From the NCBI GenBank assembly GCA_948567375.1, contig OX419755.1, positions 34,787,001 to 34,851,000 of the forward strand: a DNA stretch of 64,000 nt, given 5' to 3'. The notes beneath the pieces are model-generated. The model had not been told where the DNA came from. It saw nothing but the letters and a program-made list of their open reading frames with translations, and ran no database searches. Made by a program: the position numbers and the translations under genes. The stretch comes from Lunularia cruciata. Lineage: Eukaryota > Streptophyta > Marchantiopsida > Lunulariales > Lunulariaceae. Positions 45,861-55,086 of the stretch are shown in pieces. Each line of letters starts with the position of its first letter. The stretch's first letter is position 1.

Positions 45861-47536
45861 GAATGTCTCACTGAACTATACCAATATCTTCACTCTCTGG
45901 ATCTGTGACCTCCATAACTCCTCTTGTATGCACTGAGAGAGATACCACCAAAGCCTCAGAAAATATACACAAAAAGGCAGATGCTTGCCAACCTAGCACC
46001 ATCTCCTCATCTATCTCACCATGCCAACGTGCTCCAGTCTGATATTGCTGGTTGGGACATGGGTTTCTACTCAACCCATCTGCATCACGATTCACCACTC
46101 CAAGTCTGTGAACAACTATGAAATCATACTCCTATAAAATCAGAGCCCATCATGCAAGCTTCCCTAAAAGCTTGTCCGACTCCATCAACCACTTCAGCGG
46201 CTGATGATCAGTGATGAGAGTGAAAGGGTTACCAAATAGGTAACATCAGAAATGTGCTACTGCCTAGACTGCTGCCAAGCACTCTCCCTCATATGAACTA
46301 TACTTCACCTCCACTGAATTGTTGGAGCGACTAGCATAGGCCACCACAAACTCCTTCCCCTCATCATCATGTTGGGTGAGCACCGCTCCAAGCCCCAACA
46401 TACTCCAATCAATATGAACCTGAAATGGTCATCCTCTGATCGGTCTCCTCAAAATAGGAGCACATGTCAACCTCTCCGTGAGCTCTACAAAAGCTCTCTC
46501 TTGCTCATCTCCCCAACACCACTCTTGTGTAAGCTTAATCAGCTTTGTCAAGGCCTTGGCAATGGCACTAAATCCTCTAACATAGCGGCGATAGAAGTTT
46601 GCCAACCCAAGGAATGCTCACACTCTACTCACATCCTTAGGCCAAGGAATACGTGCAATAGCCTCCACCTTGGTCTATTGAACACCAAGTCCTCTAGGGT
46701 AGATAGTGTGACCCAAATACTCAACCTGCTCGTGGAAGAACCTACACTTCCCAAGATGTAATTTGAGTCCATGAGATCTCAACCTCTCAAACACCTCCAA
46801 CAACTGTCTCTCATGCTCCTCCACAATAGTACTATAGACCAAAATGTCATCAATATAACACCAAGCAAAATCCAATCCAGCTAGGATCCTATCCATGACC
46901 CTCTGGAACTCAGCATGAGCATTCTAAACTAAATGGTAAGAACCTCTACTAATATAACACATCCTTGCCGTGAGGATCAATAGCCCAAAATGATGTCTTG
47001 GACTTATCCTCCTCCCTGATTGGCAACTGATGATATCCCACTCAAAGATCCAAAGTACTGAAGACCTTTGCATGCCCAATCACATCAAAAATCTCCTCTG
47101 GTGTAGGCATGGCATATTGATCAGCCCTGGTCTGTCGGTTGATAGGACGGTAATCTCTACACATCCGCCTATCTTTGTAGTTGCCATGCATATCCTTCTT
47201 GGCTGGCATCACTATTGCTGATGCATACTCTCCATGTGAAATCTCCACCAAACCAGCCTCAAAAAGGTCACTACTCCGGCTCTAAATCAATGTCCTTTCC
47301 ATATCACTATATTGATAAGGACGTCGGAAAATTGGTGTGCTGCTAGTCAACTCAATCCGTATACCAGGTCCCTTCAGAGCACCCAAATCCTTCATATTGA
47401 AGGCAAAACAACTCGTGTGACTCCTCAAGAACCTCCAAATGCTTCGTCTGTCCTCTCCAGTAAGCTTGGGTCCAAGATCTGGCTCCCAAGTATCCTTTGT
47501 AACTGTAGTAGGAGTGGAAGACGTACTGACTGGCTG
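45861..47536 (-). pseudogene. Family B copy 2 reverse transcriptase and RNase H
   Basis: RT: VEISHGEYASAIVMPAKKD and CRDYRPINRQT in 47251-47042, then the catalytic loop FAWCYIDDILVYSTI at about 46824-46868, intact, followed by HGLKLHLGKCRFFHEQVEYL. RNase [20 protein letters not shown] near 46400, [14 protein letters not shown] near 46295, DHQPLKWLMESDK near 46200. The tail VVNRDADGLSRNP leads to the integrase. Stops and frameshifts are frequent. Confidence 0.87.
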
Positions 47537-47859
47537 CTACACTGGGCCCTTGGGAGCAATAGTGTCATGCTCCCGACCACTAGAGGTCCCAACCTCTATG
47601 TGAAAAACTCCCTCCACTCTGGCTGCAAGCTCCACACATCCTCTAGCTGCATCCCATGTGGACCAAGGGTGTAATCCAAGTAGCCCATGCTCACCTGGAT
47701 GGACTCCAAGTAGACCACTCTCCCTAGTAGCTACTGGATGTGTCCCAAAAATACCATGTCCACTCGGTCCATCGCCCCCCAACATGTGCCTGAATTGTCT
47801 TGATAGGCACAAGGCTCACAAGTGTCCGAGTGGTGATGCCTATTAAGTGCATCTTATGC

Positions 47860-48871
47860 TGCTCTGCCAAGCCAATGCTCACAATCCAGGTCAAACAATT
47901 CAGGTCCATAGCCTAACCTAACACCTGACGCCTAGATGCCTCTGACACTGCTAGAACAGCCATAATACCGGTGCAAAAACCCATTGCTCGCTCTCTCTCA
48001 TCAGCTTTTGTTTCCACCAATTGCTGTAACTGTGAGTCCCAAACAAGTCTAGGTCCTCCCTCTCAAAAAGCATGAGAGCCTAGGAGACTCATGAGTGTGG
48101 GAAATGCGGCTCTAGGCTGTCCAACTAGGTTCACCACTACCATAGGTGACTTATCATCCACTACCACTATCTAAGACTGACGTCCAACATCCAAGATGTC
48201 ATCCACAAGGATGTGGTCAAGTCGCTGAATCCCATCATAAGTGCATTGTAGAACCTCTCTGGGTAAGAGGTTTGTCCACCAAAGACAAAGATGATGAGCC
48301 CATAATCCCACTCTGGTTGCATCTAACAATATAGCAAGTCCCCTCCAAGAATGGACCTGATGTGTACTCACCACCACTCTAGTGCGAGAATCACCTATCA
48401 AAGGAACATTTTCCAAAAAGTAAACTGGAGAAATAGACTGATGAACCTAGAGATGTCTAATATCCGTAATATCTCCCAAAACACACCCGAACAAGGATCT
48501 TGAAGACCCAAACCGTGGCCCGCACGTGTATGTCCCTAACATGGCCATCCAAAAATCACCAAGTGAATAGGCCCATGTCTCTCTAGGTCATGCGCCCTCA
48601 GTAAGGAAATGTCTGTTGGTAGGGCCTTCTAGTAACCTCTGACTGCTTACATTGGTAATAACTCCGGATACCAATAGACCAAGTGTGTCACATGATGTAG
48701 AGAGACTCGCCTAGCAGTCTCATCTCTCTCTACATACAAGTACCTCTGTACTTGTATACCCACCTGTAACACCGCAGTTAGTCCGGTGTTAATCCCACCA
48801 AACAACTCCAATAGACATATCCCCTCTATTGGATATTGCCAAGCAATGAGTGTGGTATCCAGAGGTGTCAA
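47860..48871 (-). pseudogene. C5-cytosine DNA methyltransferase within family B
   Basis: Lies between protease and RT. Motif I: CLLELFGGINTGLTAVLQVG followed by an acidic YLYVERDE strand (48835-48740). Motif IV: FGWPC then a stop then GHTRAG (48512-48550); the Gln of PCQ is a TAG, as a C-to-T change would give, and the catalytic Cys is kept. Motif VI: ENVPLIGDSR (48413 down). A motif VIII-like GLWAHHLCLWWTNL follows near 48290. C-terminal ERERAMGF and RRQVLGQAMDLN (48000-47900) match motifs IX-X. Family enzymes transfer methyl from S-adenosylmethionine to DNA cytosine. Retrotransposon-borne methyltransferases are known from dinoflagellates and charophytes; function here is inferred. Confidence 0.85.
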
Positions 48872-49252
48872 AGCAATTGCCTTTGGAGGCTCATCCTCAC
48901 ACTCATCTCCTGATGGTACGAAGGCTCCACTCCAAGCTTATTGCACCAATTGATCTGCATGTTGCTGCAACGCCTCTTCTGAACTCCACAATGGAACATC
49001 CAAGGTGGATGGAACAATCCCATTTGTACTCCAAAGCCAAGTGATCTCCTCTGGTATTGGAGTATCCTCTACATGGGCGTTCCCCTCCAACAAGTCACCA
49101 GGCCAAGTAATTGCACCACTAAAAGCTAAAATTGATGTTGCCATGGTCCTGGACTGTAGTGAGCCAAGACTGCCACTATTGAAGCGTACTGGTAGGCGAC
49201 ATACTCATCCCTCATCTGACTGCCACCCAAGTCTATAAGAGGTTGTCTCCTT

Positions 49253-49909
49253 CTAATAGTCAATGCTGAAATCCATAGGGTATAACACTGCTCCTCCAAC
49301 TAGCACATCATATGACTCAGCTATTGTCATAATAGCCTGAGCTCTCACCACTGAGCTATCAGTCGGATGACAAGGCTGAACCTGGACAAAAAGCTCCCCA
49401 CGTGTGATGTATTGTGTCAAACCACCACCTAGAGATGTTTGGATCTGAAATGGACACCTCTCTACATTGGTCTTCCGTAACTCCATACCAATGATTGCAG
49501 CCTTCCCCAACATAAGGGGCTGCACACCGGACTCTAACAAGACTCTCTGTGGTGTATAGACCTCTCTTAAAGGTCCCACCAAACAAAAAATCCCCCTCTG
49601 GTTATCCAATTGGACAACACCAGGTGTGAACTGTGCTCTCTCAAAGGCCGGTCTAGCTGGCAACTCCTCCAGTCTAGCCGTTGTTGTTTGCCATAAACCA
49701 CTGGTCGCTGAACGGATCCCATGCTCCTCAACCAAGTCAGCTCCACTATCAACCACCTCTACCCTAGTAGTAGGAACCGCATCATCCCTTCTCTCACAAA
49801 GTGTGGCAGCCAACCAGAATACTAGGGCTGGGTCAACTCCCAATGTAAACATGTCATGGGCCAAAAACAAAGGACGCCGCATAATCAGTTGAGCCGCCCC
49901 CAACATCAT
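49253..49909 (-). pseudogene. Family B protease region
   Basis: Open stretch of about 218 codons. A retropepsin-like domain is suggested by RVLLESGVQPLMLGKAA, where the usual D-S/T-G active site reads ESG, and by the distal ESYDVLVGGAVLYPM. The N-terminal part (about 110 residues) is not recognised. It follows gag and precedes the methyltransferase after about 380 bp of decayed linker (48872-49252). Confidence 0.7.
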
Positions 49910-49921
49910 GCTAGACTCATT

Positions 49922-51625
49922 CTATGTAGTAGTAGTAGGTGGCTGACTAGCAGGAAGTCCATCATGTACTCCATCACCACCTACCACACCTGCACTAGGA
50001 CGTCTAGGAACCATGGATGTTGTTTGCAATGCCTCAAATAGCATAAAAGACTGGGGAAGTCTGACCTGTCTCCCAACCTCTCCTCTTTGTAGGTCCAACT
50101 CCATTGATGCTCCTCTAGGCTCTAAAGCACATACTGCACTCCTAGTCATTGCTGCAGATGCATCCACCTGTGCTGCTCCGCACATGAAATCCAAAGCATC
50201 TCTATCACAAACATATGAGGTGGAAGCCTCAACACCCGAATCTGATCTCCTTTGAGCAATAGCCATACTAGCCAATCTCTGCTCCAACTGCTCAATTCGT
50301 ATAGCCATATTTGTGTCAAAAGTAAGGGCAAGTACTGCACCCCTACTAGGTGTAGATCCTCTACCACCACCTCTACCACCTTGTCCTCCATGAATTGCAG
50401 CTCCTCTACTACCTGCCATAGCAGCCCTACCACTCCGTAACTTTGGGTGTAGGTCAAAACACCGGTCACTAGTGTGACCAAATTTGTGGCAATGCTCACA
50501 CTGCCTTTGTGTTGGCTATGATGCACCTGAGGTATCAGGTCCACTGCCCTAAGTACACTCTCTTTGATGGTGAGGTCCACCACAAGTCCAACAAGCAACA
50601 CCACCACTCACTAGCTGCTACTGACCCAAAAATGAAGGTAAGGGTCTAACTCGACTAGGCTCTCCACTCGCTCCATAGGATTTGGGCTGTCCACCTTGTC
50701 CTCAAAAACCAACTAGGCGTGGTGCACTCTGCTGCACTCTAGAAGAAGTCATAGTTCTGGATGAGGTCTCCCTACCAAATCCAGATGTCACCACTCTCTC
50801 CTCCACCATGTTGAGCTTAATACGCTCAACCAAACCAAAGACTATTGCCAAATTAGGCAAAGTAGCCTGTAACAACGTAGCATCATGAACTCTACGTTGC
50901 AACTCCTTGTCTAGTATCCCATACCAAAACTGGATTGCTTGGGCCTCAGTAACTCCTTGAGTGAAACTGATCAGCCGTCTCATGCGAGTGTATGCCTCGC
51001 GTAGGCTCTCTCTAGCCTTCCACTAGAACTCCTACAAGCTCCTCAGCTTGTTAGTCCATACTCCCTAGTAGTTCTGCTTCAAACAGAGGAAGAACTCCAC
51101 CATGGGGTTAAACCCCGGTACCACACCACCTCCTGCAGCGGTACCTCCACTTGTGGTAACACTATCTCTAGCTAGTGCACCTCCACTAGCTCCACCAACA
51201 CTACTCAAGCTAGAACTTGTAGGTACAGCCGACCTACTCCTGGCCACCGAGCTTGATGTGATAGAGACATAGTTTGGAGACCAATATTGTCTCCATAACT
51301 CAATCTCCTCCAAATGAGCTCTCCTGAACTCATGGTAGTCGTCCATCAGCGGACCTTCCAAGTGCTAAAACAACCCCTTCCATGCCATGAAAGGTGTGAA
51401 CAAAGTCGGGTTCCGCCTCTGTTGCATGTCACACCAACTATCAAACTCCTGGATGAAGTCATCCAACTCAATAGTACCCACTGTACCAAAGTAATGCCTA
51501 GGGGCTTTGGAGGCTTCATAAATCTCATCCATGTCCCACAACAACAGTGCGGACACAACAAGTGCACTCTCAATTAGATCAACTCTTGTGTCAAACTCCA
51601 AATCAAAGTCAATCTCCTCCCTCAC
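49922..51625 (-). pseudogene. Family B gag with two zinc knuckles
   Basis: Gag starts near 51625 (EEIDFDLEFDTRVD, LLWDMDEIYEASKAP, FTPFMAWKGLF), continues through HEFRRAHLEEIELWRQYW and a Ser/Gly-rich linker, then RRLISFTQGVTEAQAIQFWY (50983-50702). Zinc knuckles CWTCGGPHHQREC (about 50560-50600) and CEHCHKFGHTSDRC (about 50455-50500) follow, then a Gly/Arg-rich tract (RGAAIHGGQGGRGGGRGS) that probably binds RNA. Open frames shift several times, with stops in between. Confidence 0.8.
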
Positions 51626-52762
51626 TGGGACTTGAGATACAGGCTGATACCGAGCGCCACTCTAAGTAAACCCACTACGTACTACAGGGCTAACTCCTCT
51701 GGAATCCCCAAAGAACTCCGTCGTGACCAAGTAACCGCAACAGCAAACCAAAACCACCAACTGCAATCACAAGTTGTAACCGCAAGTACCCCACCAAGTG
51801 CCAACATCACCAAGTGCCAACACTAACCAAGCACCACCAAGTGCCAACACCAACCGAGCACCACCAAGTGCCAATACCAACCAAGCACCACCAAGTGCCA
51901 ATACCAACCAAGCACCACCAAGTGCCAAAACTAGCAGAACACTATCCACTAATGTAACTGTAACTAAGACAACTATACTAGGGGCAAGGGCAACCTGTAA
52001 CCTACCATCACAACACGTATTCTCACGGTCTATAGATCATCACTTCCTACCTCACCGGAGAGAATAAAGATAGTCTGATTGGTCATCACTCTACCCTCAC
52101 TATCAAGAGCACACCAGAGCACCAACACTCAAAATTTAGGCACCTCACACAAACACCGTGCACAAACAGGAAGCAAAGAATGGAAGGGGTCCAATCACAC
52201 AAATGCTAAACAACAACCCCCATCTCATAAATCAATATAGGACCAACTCTGCCACCAATTGACATTTGACATAATTGGAGTACCTATCTATTTCTTGAGC
52301 TACAAGGATCACCGAGGATCAATTTCAAGTTCTTTTCACCAAAATTTGACGTAACTCCTTCACACAATCTGACATAAAATCTGACATAAATCTGACATAA
52401 AATCTAACATAAATCCCTAAAAATGGCTAACCATTAGATCCTCAACTAACTCTTCACTTGAGCCAAATTGGAAAATTTGGTTTCATACAATCTTCAATTC
52501 GTGAGAATCTGCTCCCAATTCCACCTTCAATTTCAGTTTCTGAGCTCAACTCATAACAAATTGATCCTGAGTTCCAAATCATAGCTACCGCTTGAAAATT
52601 TGCTTCTCCCCTGGCTCCAAATTTTGCCAGCACTTCCGCACACACACTCTCTCAGGGAAATCTGAACTACTCGATCGAGACACCACAATCCACTGAGCTT
52701 GGAGATACCACCAACACTCACAGTTCCTGCACCAAATTCCCCCTGACTCACTTCTCTGATGT
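51626..52762 (-). other. Family B copy 2 leader
   Basis: About 1.1 kb of non-coding sequence between the terminal A repeat and gag. It includes a 30-bp minisatellite (51790-51930). Immediately inside the A repeat the minus strand reads ACATCAGAGAAG, which shares ATCAGAG with the tRNA-iMet primer site; this is only a weak candidate. Confidence 0.6.
51790..51930. repeat. 30-bp minisatellite in family B leader
   Basis: Four to five units around CACCAAGTGCCAA with CCAACCAAGCAC between. B1-copy has one or two units at about 18545-18590 and B4 about one, so the number varies between copies. Confidence 0.8.
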
Positions 52763-53206
52763 AATCAGATCGTTTACCACTTGAATCAATCAAACTTAGA
52801 TCAATACTTGATCTGATCCTCAACAACTTGCCAACAATAGGGCATTGATTACAATCAAGCCACACCCATTCTAGCATAGAGACTCCAAGTAACGCTCGCC
52901 GGCTTTCTGTCCACTCTAGCCAAGAACTCAAAGGCTCAACATCAGAGAAGTGAGCTCTTTGGAGCTACACTCTCAGGGTATACCCCTGATTTCGACCTAG
53001 GTCTCCTCCCAACGGTCCCGTTGATGGCATACCCGACGGTGCAGACGGTGCAAGTGACGGTGGGCCCCACCATGAAGTCAATACCCTAAACTTGAAATCT
53101 GAATGTCAAAAAGTAGTCTATGAGTAATGGCCAAAATGCCTCTAACTACTATCACTAGAACTCTAGTGTCCGAGCATCTAGATATGAAACTACAAATGGC
53201 ATGACA
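52763..53206 (-). repeat. Terminal A repeat (A1) of family B copy 2
   Basis: 444 bp starting TGTCATGCCATTTGTAG on the minus strand, directly inside the CATA duplication. It is not followed by a B repeat, unlike the internal A repeat. Confidence 0.9.
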
Positions 53207-53534
53207 CATAGGTAGTTTGATTGGTCATCATTCCACCCTCACTATCAAGAGCACACTAGAGCACCAATGCTCTAAAGTTAGAGCACATCACACAAACATG
53301 GTGCACAAACAGGAAGAAGAGAATGGAGGAGGTCCAATCAAAAGAAATCTAAATGAAAACCCTTCATCACATAAATCAACATCAAATTGACTTTTACACC
53401 ATTTGGCATTTGATATAATACAAGTTATCTACTTCCTAAGCTACTAGGATCACCAAGTATAGGATTAAATTGTCTCTCCTAGCCAAAGCTGTGTATAGAT
53501 ATTAGTGGATCAATCACTATGACAACAAGAAAGG

Positions 53535-53590
53535 ATGGACCAGTTAGCTAGGGCACTAGTCTAAGAACTAAAGATCTAAGGTTCAAACCC
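53535..53590 (+). other. tRNA-like block in family B leader
   Basis: Reads as CAGTTAGCTAGGGCACT, then GTCTAAGAACTAAAGATCT, then GGTTCAAACCC, resembling the D-arm, anticodon arm and T-arm/B box of a tRNA. The same block occurs at about 56980-57031 (B4) and inverted at about 18025-18085 (B1-copy), but I did not find it in copy 2. It is probably a tRNA relic or SINE fragment captured by the family. Confidence 0.45.
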
Positions 53591-54305
53591 TATTGTGCAT
53601 AATCTAGCAAAGTGTGCAGATTTTGCCAAACAATGACAAAAACTATTTTAAACTAGGTAGCCTAACGCAAGCAAGTTGGCTTGTTGGCTTTTCTAGACCT
53701 TTATAGCCTCTCATAGTCCTATGCCTTGAAGACTCTAAATGCTCAAATGACTCCTTTCTTCTCACCACTTTGAACCCTCTCCAAATCTAGCCAAGCTCCT
53801 CCAACTTGAGCCAAAATATGATGTAAATGCCAAAATTTAGCCAAATGGGGTTTTTCTTCTTGCCACTTCAAATCCTCTCTAAATTTGGCAAACCTCCTCC
53901 AAATTTGGCCAAGCTCTTCCAACTTGAGCCAAAATCTAACATAAAATTTAACATAAATTCTTAAAGTTTGTTGATTGCCAAATTCTCCTCTAAATATCTA
54001 CTTGAGCCAAATTGAAAATATGTAGATCTTTGAATCTTTAATTTGTGGGAATAGGTTACAAACTCCATCTTCAATTTACCTTTTGAGCTCAATTTGTACC
54101 AAATTGGTCCTACTTTCACCTCTTGAGCTCAAAACAAACACCATTGCTTGAAATTGACTCTCTTCTTAGGGAAATTTGGCCAGCATTTTTGCACACCATC
54201 TGCCTCACTTCCCAGTTTGCATCAATTCAAAAGAGCTCATACACACGATTACTCTTAGGGAAAATCTGAACCACAATCGAGCTACCAACAATCAATAAGG
54301 CTTTG

Positions 54306-54577
54306 GAGAATGTCTTTAGTATTTTTTTATTATCAATAAAATTATCTATAAAACCTTCTTGTAAAAGAATTTTTGCAATATTTCTAGTTATATTAGTAGT
54401 TGGTACTTTAATTGTTTATATTTTTCCTAAATTTACATTTCTTATTGAGCTTATCATACTAGCAATTATATCATTCTCCATAAGGATTCATTTCATTATT
54501 TTTTAGTTAAGATTAATTTTATTATTTTTAAATAATAATAAATTGAAATTACATTGGTAATTAATGCAATTAAAAAT
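54306..54577 (-). pseudogene. rps8: Nuclear plastid DNA: 5' part of rps8 and upstream spacer
   Basis: On the minus strand an ATG at 54481 opens a reading frame with rps8 hallmarks: IISSIRN-like start (MISSIRNVNLGKI), then a stop, then KVPTTNITRNIAKILLQEGF and IDNFIDNK. About 55 codons remain. One codon is a stop and a one-base loss in an A run shifts the frame near the end. The sequence upstream (54482-54577) is very AT-rich, as plastid spacers are. Plastid S8 binds 16S rRNA in the small subunit; this copy is non-functional. It interrupts the B3 leader, which is continuous on both sides. Confidence 0.85.
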
Positions 54578-55086
54578 ATACCACCAACACCCTCAGTACT
54601 TGCATTTGATTTCTCCATGACTTGACTTCTCTGATGTAATTAGTTTATTCACAACTTGAATCACACTCAATTTTAGATTAGTACTTGATCTATCACTCAA
54701 CAATCTACCAACAACTAAGCATTGATTACATTCAAGCTACATCCACTCTAGCTAAGAGACTCTGGGTGACACTCATTGACCTCCGTCCACTATAGATAGG
54801 AACTTGAAGGCTCAACATCAAATAAGTGAGCTCTCTAGAGCTACACTTCAAAATTATTACTCCTTGATCTTGACTTATGTCTCTAACCCTAATAGTCCCG
54901 CTGATGGCACACTCAACAATGCAAAAGGTGCAAGTGGTGATGGACTCCACCATGTAGTCAATACCCCATACACAAAATCTACCATCAACAAGTAATCTAT
55001 GGTAAATGCCAAAATACTTTTGACTACCCAACACTACTACTCCAATATCCAAGCAATCTAGGTGCGACATTACAAATAGCATGATA

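Larger units (their letters stand above)
43603..53206 (-). mobile_element. Family B copy 2, full-length DNMT/PHD retroelement
   Basis: Minus-strand element of 9604 bp bounded by TGTCATGC at both ends (inverted) and by the 4-bp duplication CATA (43599-43602 and 53207-53210). The empty site is recovered by comparison with B1-copy leader. In coding order: A repeat 53206-52763, leader, gag, two zinc knuckles, protease, C5-methyltransferase, RT, RNase H, integrase, PHD finger, polypurine tract, B repeat, A repeat, B repeat. The A repeats are 444 bp each and about 92% identical by eye, nearly all differences transitions. Frames are broken by stops, so this copy is inactive. Confidence 0.9.
53211..55086 (-). 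mobile_element. Family B copy 3 (B3), 5' part
   Basis: Terminal A repeat 54639-55086 (start TATCATGC, a decayed TGTCATGC) followed by a leader longer than in copy 2, because of internal duplications of a CTCCAACTTGAGCC-containing block. The leader is interrupted at 53211 by copy 2 and resumes at 43598. The copy inserted into gag/zinc-knuckle sequence of B4 at 55087. It also contains a plastid-derived insert (54306-54577). Confidence 0.82.

Noticed and set aside
51798-52067. Plus-strand repeat protein (PPSANTNQA units)
   Set aside because: Product of reading the 30-bp leader minisatellite, whose length is a multiple of three; not a gene.
43603-53206. Family B as a DIRS/Ngaro element because of its split repeats
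   Set aside because: It encodes a DDE integrase with zinc domain and shows a 4-bp target duplication; no tyrosine recombinase was seen.
54303-54506. Hydrophobic 67-residue plus-strand open frame that looks like a membrane protein
   Set aside because: The opposite strand is plastid rps8; hydrophobicity comes from AT-rich antisense codons.
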